A stretch of DNA of 64,000 nt from Paramecium tetraurelia (lineage: Eukaryota > Ciliophora > Oligohymenophorea > Peniculida > Parameciidae), in the NCBI RefSeq assembly GCF_000165425.1, contig NW_001799277.1:62001-126000 (forward strand), read 5' to 3'. Below, piece after piece: positions 49,978 to 61,869 of the stretch (its first letter is position 1; the number at the start of each line of letters is the position of its first letter). The notes beneath the pieces were generated by a model. It was not told the DNA's origin. It saw only the letters and a list, made by a program, of their open reading frames with translations, and did not search any database. A program made the translations under genes and the position numbers.

Positions 49978-50989
49978 ATGAAGTCGAACAACGAGAACAA
50001 TTATGTACGAGTGTCATACAACAACTTTGTAACTACACGCAATCGACAATTCGGAAATGAGATCACAAACATACAACGAGTACCAACTCGATCTACATCG
50101 CAATTCCTCTGTTCCAAACCCATGTTGAAGATAGAAGAAGAAATTCCTCTTCCTGTTCCTGAATTCGTAAATCCATATGTTGCTGATATCTTCGAATATC
50201 TACGTGTCAATCAACATAAATTCATGTGTTAGACTCCCTTCTACATGAATTTACAATTAGACATTACCAATTAAATGCGTTCAATTCTAATTGACTGGCT
50301 AGTCGATGTGCATCTCAAATTTAAGTTGTAATCAGAAACCCTCTATATGACCATCAATTTAATTGATCGCTACCTTGCCAAAAATACAATCATGCGAAAT
50401 AAACTCCAACTTGTCGGAATTGCCTCCCTCTTCATAGCATCCAAATTTGAAGAAATCTATGCTCCTGAACTTAAGGATTTTGTATGCGTTTGTGACAATG
50501 CATACACTAAAGAAGAAATACTTGGTATTTATCACCCCTTATTATACCAGAAATGGAAAGCAAAATTTTATTAACAATCTAATTCCACTTGACTTCCACT
50601 TCCCCACTCAAATTCCTTGAAAGACAAATTTCTGGAGCCAATCTCTGTGACAAAATCAATTTTGCTTCCAGAATGATTCTAGAATTATCTCTCCTAGACA
50701 TCAGATGTCTCAAGTATTAATAATCCATCTATCCAGATTTTCATCATCCCTATTAGCTACGACTGCCATACTCTTAGCCATTAATCTACTTCGATCACCA
50801 TAAGTATTGCCCTCCTCACTTCATTATGTTGACAACCAAGAAGATCTTAGACAGTGTTTATAAGAATTTCTCCCTGTCATCAAATTATTATAAAGCAGTA
50901 ATATGACTGCAATCAAAAGAAAGTATTCTCTTGACAAATATAATAAAATTGCTGAGCAAATCATGACAATCTTACATAATTAAAAATGA
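49978..50989 (+). CDS. Mitotic-type cyclin (cyclin A/B family)
   Basis: Regulatory subunit of cyclin-dependent kinases. ATG 49978, introns 50525-50550 (26 nt) and 50714-50736 (23 nt), both ending CAG; TGA 50987; 320 aa. Cyclin box: NPYVADIFEYLR, QMRSILIDWLVDVHLKF, TLYMTINLIDRYLA, LQLVGIASLFIASKFEEIYAP, DNAYTKEEIL; then the C-terminal cyclin fold (TSPLKFLERQ, LELSLLDIRCL, SSLLATTAILLAINLL). The MRxxLIDWLV and ASKxEE motifs are diagnostic. No obvious destruction box (RxxLxxI) in the short N-terminus; TRSTSQF lies where one might sit. Confidence 0.93.
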
Positions 50990-52448
50990 ACTATAAACAA
51001 TTAATATATATGTATACTTATTTATAACCAATATTTTCGAAGTCAAAATTAAATTTAATTTTATCTATTTTTTATAATATATAAAGAATCTGTTTATTTA
51101 TATTTTATTATCTTTCATTTTTTAAATGTTTTTGAGATAAAATAATTGGTCTATTACTAAATTCTAAGCTTAAATTAATCCTATTTGATACTTGTTTTAC
51201 AGAAAAGATGATTATTTAATATTACATTGTATTAATCATCCTGATCTCGTCTATTTAATTTTAGTTATAACTCCATCATTTATACATAATTCTGTTTCGA
51301 AATGTAGATTTTACGCAATTCTAGAAATTTAACTCTAATTTGGTTAATAGATTTCAACCAACTATTTAATGGTTTTACAGAATAATTATTATTGATCCGA
51401 AATTGAAATTACTCTAAATACAATTGTATATTCATTATTAAACTGAATATCTATAGATAAAATATTCAATATATATATATTTTAAAATTTCACAATTACA
51501 TTAGTTGTGTTTTGAATTTAAAATTTAAAAAGAATTATCAATTGACTATTTCTTATTTAAAACATTTATCTTGAGTATTGATAATACTCCTTTTTTTGAT
51601 TAATTTAAAGTCCATCTATTATACATAGCCATATCAACAATTATTGCTACTAAGATTACATATACATAATCTAATTGTTAATTCATATTAATATTATTCA
51701 TTTTTAAAGCAAAGGTCATAATCACTCATTAATTAATTTTAAAATTAAAGATTAATGGATGTGAATGAATGAATTTTTAATCAACAATTTAATATTTATG
51801 TTTATTAAATTAAAAATATTAATTTCCCGCTACTTAATTTTATATTGCTCATTGTTAATTTCTTTTCATTTTAAGAATATTCAATCATATTAGCTTGAAT
51901 TCTTTATGTTGTTGCGCTCTTATTTATATTTTTTCAATTTATCTAAATTGTAATTAAAAATTACCAAAAAGTCTGTAAAATAACTTATAAATAAATATTC
52001 TATAGAAAAATAAGTTAGATGAATTAAATTTGTACAAATTGGTTATTTAAGTTTGTTAAATAAAGAATAGCAAAATGACTCTTAGAAAAGTTAAAGAACT
52101 TTTGTAATTTTTCTGGAATAACCTAAGTTTGGAATTAATTTATATAAGTCAAAATATTTGAAATTCTCTATTTTATTGAAATTGAGATATTTTCGTATCA
52201 GCAAGGGAAATTTGTATTAGAAAGTTCTAGTAGTTCTAAATTTGGAATATCAAGGGAATAAAGATTGTTTTATAATATATTAATTTCTATCGTTAATCAT
52301 AAATATTGTCAGGTTCATCTAAAAATCAATGAAACTTAAATGTCTAAATATCGGTTGAAATCTCTATGGACATGATTTATATTGAATATTAGATCAGAAT
52401 AACAAACAATATGTAACATTGAAATTTAAAATCAAAATAAACCTCTTT
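50990..52448. other. Long AT-rich stretch, no gene found
   Basis: About 1.46 kb with extreme A+T content and no coding-like frame on either strand. Given the decayed copies just downstream it may be decayed gene DNA; I see no repeat arrays or transposon motifs. Confidence 0.5.
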
Positions 52449-52718
52449 TCATTGAAGTCTGTTGTGTTTTTCAAACTTATTTCTAAGGTAATCATTCCAT
52501 AAGTATAGCAAGTCTGTAAAATCAGAGGAATGCTAGCTGAATTTCTTAATCATTAAATTATTTTCTTTTTTCTCAGTATTTTCTATTTTTTAATTATGGA
52601 AATCTAAGCTGAATGGAGATTTTTCAGGAGAGTGTTTAGACTTTATATCCTCATCTAGATTATCGACATCACCAATTATTATTAATGGAGAAAGGGAATT
52701 TTAATGAAACTACTGCAT
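52449..52718 (-). pseudogene. 3' fragment of unknown gene, decayed tandem copy 2
   Basis: An 89-codon frame from ATG 52718 to TGA 52449. Its text parallels the copy at 52919-53640: an M-Q...NSLSPLIIIGD start and an end SSDFTDLLYLWNDYLRNKFE against DFTEQLYMWNGYLVKKFE. The 5' part of the gene seen in the other copy is missing here; only AT-rich sequence lies upstream. I read it as a truncated tandem duplicate, perhaps a pseudogene, though a small expressed protein is possible. Family unknown. Confidence 0.5.
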
Positions 52719-52918
52719 TTTAATTAATATATATAAATGGAAGAAATTAAAGAAACTTTTATAAAGTCTTTTTATATTAATTACAATATAAATAAATTTG
52801 CTATTTTCTAATTAGCACTTTATTTTTATCATCTCAAATCTTGCAATATTTATATAATTAAGCTATTCATTGAATTTATTTAAAAAGTCAAAGCAATATA
52901 TATATCATTAATTCATAT

Positions 52919-53640
52919 TCAAAACTATTTCGGTTCAAATTTTTTCACTAAGTAGCCATTCCACATATATAATTATTCAGTGAAGTCTTAAGACCGAAAC
53001 TTTTTTCTTCTTGCTGTATTGTCCCCATCAGAACTCTTCCTTGCTGATTAGATAAATGTATTTGTTTAGGAAGATTGGCTCGATAATTCAAAGTCATCTA
53101 TAAAATTCACAGGACTATTATCCCCTTCTATAATTAGATGTTTTAAAGGACTCTATGTCAAGTTTTGCATGTTTAATTTTTATTATTAAAATGCATATGG
53201 ACCACAATCCCATATTTGAATATCAAAATCATTCATTAGAATCTTACAATAACAAAATCTGGGAGAAGGTAATTTTTATTGTAAAAATAAAACTGTAGTG
53301 CTTTAGAAATCAGATGATAATCATTTAATAACAAAAATTGTAGTTACAAACTTTTAATTTGTCTTCTGCTCGATAATATTAATTATTATTATATATAGTT
53401 CAAGCTTCGTCCTATTTAAAGCGCTGAGTAAAAAAGCCATTTATTTGAAAAAAGTTGTACTAGATAATTGATAAAAATAAGTAGTGCCATCGAATAAAAC
53501 CGAAATTATTTCAGAAAGAATGATGATATATAATTATTATTTACAAAATCGAAGATGTTAATCCTTTGAATGACAAACATAATATTAAAATTATAATTAG
53601 AATAAATTATACGAATATTTATATTTTAACAAAATATTAT
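52919..53640 (-). pseudogene. Unknown gene with in-frame TGA, decayed copy 1
   Basis: A coding-like frame runs from about 53640 down to TGA 52919 but is broken by a TGA at 53321-53323; no GT...AG intron of suitable length removes it. Upstream part: SVLFDGTTYFYQLSSTTFFK and FLLSALNRTKLEL; downstream: LPSPRFCYCKILMNDFD, IQIWDCGPYAFQQQ, SSDGDNTARRKKFRSQ and DFTEQLYMWNGYLVKKFE. Two strand-helix segments hint at a globular domain, unrecognised. Start not defined. Related to the fragment at 52449-52718. Pseudogene is my favoured reading; a sequence error at the TGA is the alternative. Confidence 0.5.
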
Positions 53641-54032
53641 ATATTTATTTTGAATGAATTAATACAATTATAATTTTTGACTATGTATAATGAAGATTTT
53701 AAGATTTTTATAACAAATTGAGTTATTATAAATTTTAATATCTCATTTACTATTAAATAAATCTTCTTTATTGTCATAAATTATTAATAATAATAAAGAA
53801 ATATAAATTATAACAAAAATCAAATATATGAGTTTGTTTGTATATCTTCAAAATATTATCTTTTGATTTCTGTTCTATTAGTTAAATAATAATAAAAATT
53901 GCGATAACGAGAAACTGATTTTAAGTGATATTATTAACAAATAAAGAAATACAAAGTGACTTATTAGATTATACTGTGCTTCTTAATTATTTTAAATACT
54001 TAAAATTCAATATTTAATTTAGTACTTTTGAA
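53641..54032. other. AT-rich intergenic stretch
   Basis: About 390 bp; an open frame on the minus strand near 53640-53660 may be the start of the decayed gene, otherwise nothing seen. Confidence 0.4.
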
Positions 54033-55958
54033 ATGTCAGAAGATTCAAATTCAATATTAACAACCATAAAGTACTACAAGAGTATATTAAAATTTCCATC
54101 GTTTCCAAAATAATACTCAGAATTAGATGAGACCTAAGAGTAGAATGATCTTTTTTTTTGTAATTCAAAATAGAGAAAGGAGGAAAGTTTAAAGTTATTA
54201 AAAGAATGGGCTTAGGATAGAATGGAATTGTTTGAAAGGAATAGAGAAATTGTGGAAGAATTAGCAAATTCATGTGATTACAAAATACGATTATCCGTTG
54301 ATTTCCTTCAAATAGCTTACAAATTTTTCAATGAGAAATATTTCCATGAACAACAATATGCATAATTTCTTATCACAAAACCTTAACCTGCATTGAAATA
54401 AAATCCATTGAATTAATCATTATATTCTACTGTCGGAACTTCAGTCTCAACATTTGAGGAACACAATTTAAAAAGGTTAGAAAAAATTGCTAATTTTGCT
54501 CATTCGATTTAAACTGACATACTTAAAGCCAAATCCTTTAGTGAATTGAGTGATATGGATAGAAAATTGGATGTGCTCTTGAGTTCAATAATTACATAGA
54601 AAAAATTGTTATAAAATTACATTACATCAGCAGGCTAGAAATTGAACTTAATAATCTAATAATTCCCTCAGCATCAAGTACCTTAAAGATAGAGGAAACC
54701 AATATTTGATGACTAGTAATAATAAAATAAAACGGATAAGTAAAATACATAAGCTCAAGGTAATGAAGTTGTTGGAACAGAATGTTTATAAAATCCAGCT
54801 GAAAAGGGACTTAATAAATCGATAAAAGAATAAGAAAGATAAATTAGGGAATAATAATTAAAAGATGAGTAAAGTTTAAGTAATGGAAGTGAATTTCAAT
54901 AAGAAGAATTGTAAGAATAATAAGAATAAAAATAAGAATAACAAGATGAAGCAAAATGTGAAATAATATAGAATAAAGAAGAATAGCCATAACAATTACA
55001 AAATTAAGAATAATTTAATGATAGTTAGGAGTAGTCTGTCTAATAGTAATAATAAGAAAAATAGGCATAACATTTTGTAGAGACATTAAATAGTGCAGAA
55101 ATGTACAAATAATAATAATAATTAAAAGAACGATAAACATTTGATTAAAATAAGTTGAAATCAAAAAATTACTAATCTTAAGGACAACCAAATATCTAGT
55201 AATAAATTAAGAATGAAGATGATGGAAAAAAGTAATAAAATCAATAAGTGGATGTGTATAGACTTATAGTTAGTTTTGTGGCCACTCAATAATATGCTAA
55301 TAAATTATTAAATTAATTGGTAGAAAAGGTTATCTCATATTGGAAATAAGTCATTGCAATTGAATAAACAAGAGCATAATGGGCTAAAGATTCATGTTAG
55401 ATTTATAAAAATGGCATAGCAGAAGTTCATAATTTATAAGTAGAATTACCAGAATTGAAAATCGATGTTGAAGATCATTACAAATTAAAGAAATTATTAC
55501 CAAAAGAGATGTCATAATTTGAAGATGGAAATGAGGAGGATTTTCTTCAAACTTTAGTTATCAAAGAACTGGGATGCCAAGCAGCAAGGTTATTATTGAT
55601 TAAGGAATTTAAAGTAAATGTTATAGATAAAACTAATGAAATATAAGCTATCCTAGTGCTAACTATTGATAAATATGTTGGTTGTTGGTTTAAGCATGAT
55701 GAAACAGTAGAAGGTATTTATTATTTTGAGTTAAAGCTATTGATAATCCTGTTCTTCATTATCCTATTAATGGTATGGCAATACAGAAAGTTAACGAATT
55801 AGTGTTGGATATCATGCCCTCAAGACACTTATTGTTTTTGAATGTAATATTAATATATTCAAATCTAGATTGCAAATGATAGACAGAAAAGTAGGATTAA
55901 ATTCCAAACAGCAGACGATATGGAAGAATTTTGTACGATATCATAAGCAAAGGTTTGA
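54033..55958 (+). CDS. Glutamine-rich protein with unknown C-terminal domain (625 aa)
   Basis: ATG 54033; introns 55714-55736 (23 nt, AAG end) and 55844-55868 (25 nt); TGA 55956. N-terminal 170 residues helical (LKLLKEWAQDRMELFERN, VDFLQIAYKFFNEKYF). Residues about 180-400 are dominated by Gln, Glu and Asn, nearly all Gln encoded by TAA or TAG, probably disordered or prion-like. The C-terminal 200 residues look globular (QTLVIKELGCQAARLLLIKE, VLTIDKYVGCWFKHDE, LVLDIMPSRHLLFLNIAND). Both introns are needed for the C-terminus. No family recognised. Confidence 0.7.
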
Positions 55959-56128
55959 TTATAATGAGTGTTATATATGATAGATATTTTTATTATAAAT
56001 TAAATTTGTTATGAAGAATATCTTTTACAATTAATCGGAAAGTAAAGAACAAATGAATTAAATGAAAATACTTCTATATTATTATTTTATTGATAATTTA
56101 TCATTGTTAATCATTTAATAATAGCTTT

Positions 56129-56810
56129 TCAATTTATTTCAAAGATCGTATCATAAAATTCAAATTCATAACCATTTTCAATAACATTGAAAGAATGTTT
56201 AGTCAACATATCAAATAATTAATTTTATAATGAGTTTTCATTTAAAATAATATGTCCTTTAATTAGTTCCAAAAGGTTTTTAAATTTTACATTAGATTGT
56301 CCTGAATAATAATTTCATTATGATTTCATATTCATACTATTCTTTACTTAATATCAAATCAGGGGGATCATAGGCTATTAAATATTTGAAACAGTTTCAC
56401 TTTGACTTTCAATTCCTTTACAAATAATGCTACTTTTATTATTCTACTTCTATCTCAAATTTGACCACGAAAAGCACTTTAGTCTACACTTAATACATCT
56501 TTTCTGAAATTTCATATTTGTTTATCAATCCATTTTGTAACCTCACAACAAGGCTTTCAATTTGAAGTAGTTATTCTATAACAGGTAAAAGTTATTCTTT
56601 TCTATTTTTAAGGAATTCTTGCATTTCTTGAAAATAATGAATATTCTATTAGTGATAATGTTTTCCTTCATGTAAACATTTGACATTAATCTGGATTCCT
56701 GGCAAAACTAATTAAGACAGAAATTTGCAGTTTTGAAATGAGTAGGGGACATTTAAATTTGCGATCATCGACAACTTTCTTTTCGTTAATTTTGATGAAC
56801 CTATATACAT
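56129..56810 (-). CDS. Spliced gene of unknown function, structure unresolved
   Basis: First exon: ATG 56810 to about 56420 is a coding-like frame (SSKLTKRKLSMIANLNVPYS, LVLPGIQINVKCLHEGKHYH, EMQEFLKNRKEQLLPVIEQL) with a helical second half. Further segments in other frames also read as protein: NCFKYLIAYDPPDLILSKEQ, then KFKNLLELIKGHIILNEN and HSFNVIENGYEFEFYD ending at TGA 56129. At least two introns must join these, but I could not place them with confidence. Without splicing the first frame stops at TGA 56409 (133 aa). The Cys/His pair followed by helices loosely recalls B-box/coiled-coil proteins of ciliates. Confidence 0.45.
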
Positions 56811-57910
56811 TAAATTAAATAATATAAACTCTACATTATAAATTTTATGATAATATATATAAATCAAATTGACTTATATTATTTGCAAATATGAATAACC
56901 ATAATATTAATTTCAAAATTAAAGTTTTTTATAAAATTAGAAAAACTGAATTCTTTAGAATACATGCGATGATTAAAAATAAGTTAATGATAAATAATAT
57001 GATCTTAGCTTGCCAGGTCTGAGCATTAAGTATTTTTGATCCTGTTACAGTCTAGTATAAAATCATCAAAGTAAATATTTAATAAGCTTCTACATATTTA
57101 TCCCTTTGGTTTTTTGTATGGTAATAACTTATTTTGATTACTACCTTTGTATTTAAACATTTTTCCTAAGTTGATGAGTTACTCTTTTAGATTGAATTGA
57201 AAGGTATAAAAAAAAGATAAATATAATTTTTTTCTATTATTAAATACCCATGGATTAAATCACTAATTTTTTCTGTATGAATTTTCTGATCAATATAACA
57301 AAATAATAAATAAGTTCCAAAGAGATGAAGTATTTACTAGATGTAATAAAGAACTGGTGAAAGTGTTGAAATGTAAAAACAATTAATTTTAGCATTGCCA
57401 TATAATAATAGTTGACGAAATATGATTTTAGGTTTTCTAGTTGTTCTAGAACTTGTAATATCACCTTACGAAATGTTGAAGAAAATCAATGCCGCAACAA
57501 ATTTTAAGTATACCTCTTTATCTCCTAATTAAAAAAAATTAGTAGATTGATATTGAAATCATTATTTTAGATTGAGCATTTAGTAGAAATCGATAATTAT
57601 CCAAAATCGGATAAAAATGAATAATTATTTATGCACATTCAATAAAATAAATTTATAATTGCAACCTTAGTACAGGTGAATCTTAAGGAAGAAGAATTTT
57701 CTTAACAAATATGATCTTTTTCTAATATAGTCTACAATTCTATAAACTCACTAAGACTGAGTACACGAAATTAAACTGAAATCGCTTATAAATGTCAAGG
57801 AAAGACATCAAGGAGTAAATTTATAATCAAAAATAGAGACGATTCTGGGATAGCAATATATATATATTGTGTTTCTGAATCTATTGTTATCAATTCATAA
57901 CTTATAAATC
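56811..57910. other. Long AT-rich stretch, no gene found
   Basis: 1.1 kb without a convincing gene. Short open frames exist on the minus strand (around 57440-57600) but show no motif, start or splice structure that I would defend. Confidence 0.45.
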
Positions 57911-58090
57911 ATGGAGACATTTTAGTTGATTAAGAAATTAGATTGAGAGATACGGAAATGTGAAGAAGAAACAAAATTTGATACAACAAGTAGTGAATAG
58001 GGAACTTCCTTCAGAAATTGCACCTGCTAACTTAAGAAAACAGAGGAGTAGATCGAGAGAATAAAATATATGAAAGAAGGGGATTTTTGA
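57911..58090 (+). pseudogene. Small coiled-coil ORF broken by an in-frame TGA
   Basis: ATG 57911 to TGA 58088 reads METFQLIKKLD, TGA (57944-57946), EIRKCEEETKFDTTSSEQ, ... QLKKTEEQIERIKYMKEGDF. The heptad-like pattern continues across the TGA, and no intron fits, so this is either a small pseudogene or a mis-sequenced base. A second frame over the same DNA (NVKKKQNLIQQVVNRELPSE) is also open but has no ATG. Confidence 0.35.
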
Positions 58091-58290
58091 ATTCATGAAA
58101 TTTATAAAAGTGTTGGTTTGCTTAAGTGAGAACATTGTTATGGAATACAAAATGAATGTTAATAGATTCTTCAATAATTGCTTCTATTATTGAAAGTTCC
58201 TTAGATTTTATCATAAAATAGATGTGAGTGAATGATTCGAGTCTAAATAATCATTTTATAAAACAACCTCTAATTAGATTAGTTTTATTA

Positions 58291-60153
58291 ATGATAAAAT
58301 AATAAAATATATAGCAATTATTCCCTAACTTATAGGAATAATCTTATGAGACTCTCCAAAGGGTTTATGAAAATATTGCTCTATAACAATTCCATGTCTT
58401 GGTCTAACAAATAAAAACCAAGTTCCCAATCCCAGAATAAATCAAAGCTGTTTAATTTCCTACACAAGAGAATGCAGTTGAATTCTTTTAGAATTACAAC
58501 CCAATCATTTTAGATTTAACTCATATTTAAGACGTTAAGATTAAGTTATATAAAAATGCAGCATTCTATGGAACCTTGGTTGACGGTTTAAGACAAGGAC
58601 AAGGCATTTTAATTAAATCAACATTACAACTGTACGAAGGTTCTTTTCTGAGAGACAAGAAGGATGGCATAGGATTTGAATTGCTGAAGTAAAATCAATT
58701 TTACTATGGCACTTATCTGAATGGATTGCCACATGGAGAAGGAGTGTTCTGGTCGAAAAACTAGAAGTATATCGGATAATGGCATTAAGGGAAGAAAGTA
58801 AATAACAATTTCTATTTTCAAAGCATGGAATTGGATGGTATCAAGGGAGTCATTCCGATTATTATCTAGGACAATGGGAAAATGGAAGATGTTTTGGACA
58901 TTGCATCTACATCAATGGAGACATGTATAACTGACTAATAATTTTAGATATGTTGGTTATGTTACCAATGATCTCAAACACGGCAATGGTTAAGAGTATT
59001 TTGAAAATGGAGATTACTTTGTTGGAGAATACAAAAATGGGAAACCTAATGGTCATGGGGAATTTTATTGGAATAATGGTAATTTCTATAAAGGAGAATT
59101 TGTGAATGGCCAAAGAAATGGTTAAGGGATGTGGGAGAGTAAGACTCAAGAAGGAGTAAACATATACAAAGGTTAATATGCTAATGATAAAAAATGTGGA
59201 CAAGGAGTGTTTCAATATGCCAATGGAACCAAATATGAAGGCTATTTCATAGATGACAAAAGATGTGGATATGGAGAAATCGTTTGGTAAGACAAGGCCA
59301 CTTATAAGGGTTATTGGGTGGATGGATTGATGGAAGGAGAAGGGATATATGAATACGACACTCTGGTTTTGAAGGGTAATTGGAAAAGCAATTAGTTATA
59401 AACTATCGACAAGGTGAGAGTCTCATTGAATCAATTTCCTCAGTAACACAACTTAAAAGAGATAAATGAAGATGAAGAGGTTAGATCGTAAGTGGCTGAT
59501 GAACCAGATTAGGATGAGATCGGTAATTAATTTTAAACAGAAATTCTTACCTCAAAGACAGATACTATTCCTGGTCCTGTTCAAACTGCTTCTCATTACA
59601 CTAGTCATAATGATGTGTAATTTCATCAGAGATTGCCTATTTTGTAAAGACAATTTGATCTGCTGAGTCTTATTGATTAAGGACTTCATTATTAGACTCT
59701 AGAAGCTTCACACAGATAGAATAGTTCCAGCATTGGCATTCAAACTGATAGCAAAAAGTAGTTCCTTCCTAAATTGGTTCTCAATAAGAAAACTCCTACT
59801 CAATATAGTAGTAGTGTGGATTATCAACAAAATGAGAATAATAAATTTAAGTTTGATTCTTTGTCTAACTCTCCTAATACTCGAGGAACTGATCAATCAA
59901 ATAAATCAAACAGAGAATAGAAGAAACCAAATCGATCTATATAATATAGAAGTAGGAAAAATAAATAAGCATTATTATCAAAGAAGGAGTAGAACATTTG
60001 GGCAATAAAGATGAATAAATTAAAATTAAGTCCTGCTAAGTACACTAAATTATGGAATCATGAAGTAAGATATTGGTTTCTATATAGGTTGTAACTGAGA
60101 TAAAATAGTTTTTATATCCTCCAATCTGGAAACCTCCATCTCATTTATCATGA
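58291..60153 (+). CDS. MORN-repeat protein (596 aa)
   Basis: ATG 58291; introns 58798-58823 (26 nt, AAG end), 58925-58947 (23 nt), 60065-60087 (23 nt); TGA 60151. Residues about 100-380 contain roughly ten MORN repeats of the form YxGxxxxGxxxGxGxx (YGTYLNGLPHGEGVFW, YVGYVTNDLKHGNGQEYF, FVGEYKNGKPNGHGEFYW, YEGYFIDDKRCGYGEIVW). MORN repeats bind membranes or scaffold cytoskeletal structures; radial spoke and basal body proteins in ciliates carry them. The C-terminal 200 residues are polar, Ser/Thr/Asn-rich. Short conserved end KPPSHLS after the last intron. Confidence 0.88.
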
Positions 60154-60306
60154 ATTATTAATGCTTAACACTTTATTTTTAATTTAGAATATATTTTTGT
60201 ACTCTATAATTTCCAAGTTCTAAGTTTAAATACATTCTCAAGAATATCATAGATTAACTGAAAAAAAAATACTTGGATCTGAATTTATTAGTTTATAATA
60301 TAAATT

Positions 60307-61673
60307 ATGTAATTATGTTAATTAGAAAAAACTCATAAAATCTCCAACAGCAAAGCCTTTTGTTATCACAAGTAGACAAAGGAGACTTACATTTTAACTA
60401 TCCAACCTCCGAGCGAGTTTAATCGTTTACTTTATCATTTGAATCATCCAAATTTATTACTAGTATAGGAGTTTTGGGAAGAGAGAGGACAGATTTGTTC
60501 TGTTTAGAGGTGCGAAAACATCAATGATTTATAAGAAGTAATGAATAATACGATATTAGATTATGCAAAATAATAAGTTCTCTGAAAATACAATTCTGAC
60601 GATATTATATTAGATCATATCGGCTATGTTTTATTTGGAACAACAATAAATACCTATAACAGTCTCATTGAATAATGTGTTTCTGGATGAATAATTATAG
60701 GTGAAAGTATGATCATAATTGTTATTATTAGATAGATGTTTTGAACATAGTGAACGCATAGCTTTCATTCGCATCTCCTGAAGTCTTAAGGAAGGAGGTT
60801 GAGTCATCTGGAATTTGGAGTGCAGGATGCATAGCATATTACTTAATGAAATGTGAGTTGCCTTTTTCTGGAGCCAATGAGAGATCAATAGCTTATAATA
60901 TTATATATAGGGAACCACCACCAAGTGATTTCTAGGAGTTCCCATTAGTTAGTGCAATATTGAAAGTCATATTCATTAAGAATTGGAAGAGAAGGGCCAC
61001 TACAAAGCAGGTTCTGCAATTCCTGGCTTCCAAATCAGCAACAGTGCAGGAACCTGTTAAATTACTGAGATCGCCATAATCTTCAGTTGGCAAGAATAAA
61101 TCTAGTATGATGCTTAGTAAAATTGACAGAGTAGAATATTCAGATAAATAAACTGACAGCATGAAAATGGATGATAAACAATCTCCATTAGCCAAGGTTC
61201 TCACATTATAAGAATTTGAGGATTAATTGTCTCGTATGAAGGGAAGACCACAATCCTCAATGATAGATGAATCCAATGAAATTATTAACAAAATTAAAAG
61301 AATGAGACCCAATTCTGCAATAACTCTAACTGGAAAGGAGTTTGTCAGAAAGAATATAAAGGAAGAAATTAATTAAAGAAGACAGGTTCAAAGTTCAAAG
61401 CCTTTTCTTGTGAAAAAGAATACTGAAAACTTTGGAGGAAAACATCATAAGGAAGTCTCGATTGATTTGGACAATGCAGATAAATTAAAACATAGCGATA
61501 CTATAAGAGTGTACAATCTAGAGTATTAAGATAATGCCATGCATCCAGCAAAAAATAATAAGGTATTTCTGAAAATATTGAAACCGAAAATGGTATCTGC
61601 TGCAGATTACCCTAAAGAATAGATTTAGGGGATGTAAATGTGGAAAACCAAAATGAACTCAATGCTAATTTGA
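60307..61673 (+). CDS. Pseudokinase (catalytic motifs lost), 439 aa
   Basis: ATG 60307 (start least certain), introns 60538-60559 (22 nt) and 60707-60731 (25 nt), TGA 61671. The protein-kinase fold is readable: N-lobe KAFCYHKQTKETYILTIQ (Thr where VAIK Lys should be), RLLYHLNHPNLLLVQEFWEE, helix E ILYQIISAMFYLEQQQIPIT, then VSLNNVFLDEQLQVKIDVLN where HRDLKPxN and DFG belong, SFASPEVL in the APE position, GIWSAGCIAYYLMKCELPFSG, and the C-lobe end. Catalytic Asp, metal-binding Asp and ATP Lys all appear replaced. A 170-aa polar tail follows. Likely a scaffold or allosteric regulator. Confidence 0.8.
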
Positions 61674-61869
61674 TTGTATTTATATAATTTAACATTTGTT
61701 ATCGATTACAAATATTTCATTATTATAATAATCAAATACTAATCTTAAAAAGATCTTTATAATAAACCATTGATGAATTGGCAACTTAATACAGTTGGGG
61801 TTCATCAATATTTTATTTTTATTATAATTAAATACTAATTTAATATAATACGCAAGTAAATAGATTAAT

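Noticed and set aside
58907-59215. Minus-strand 102-codon hydrophobic frame
   Set aside because: Antisense shadow of the MORN repeats on the plus strand.
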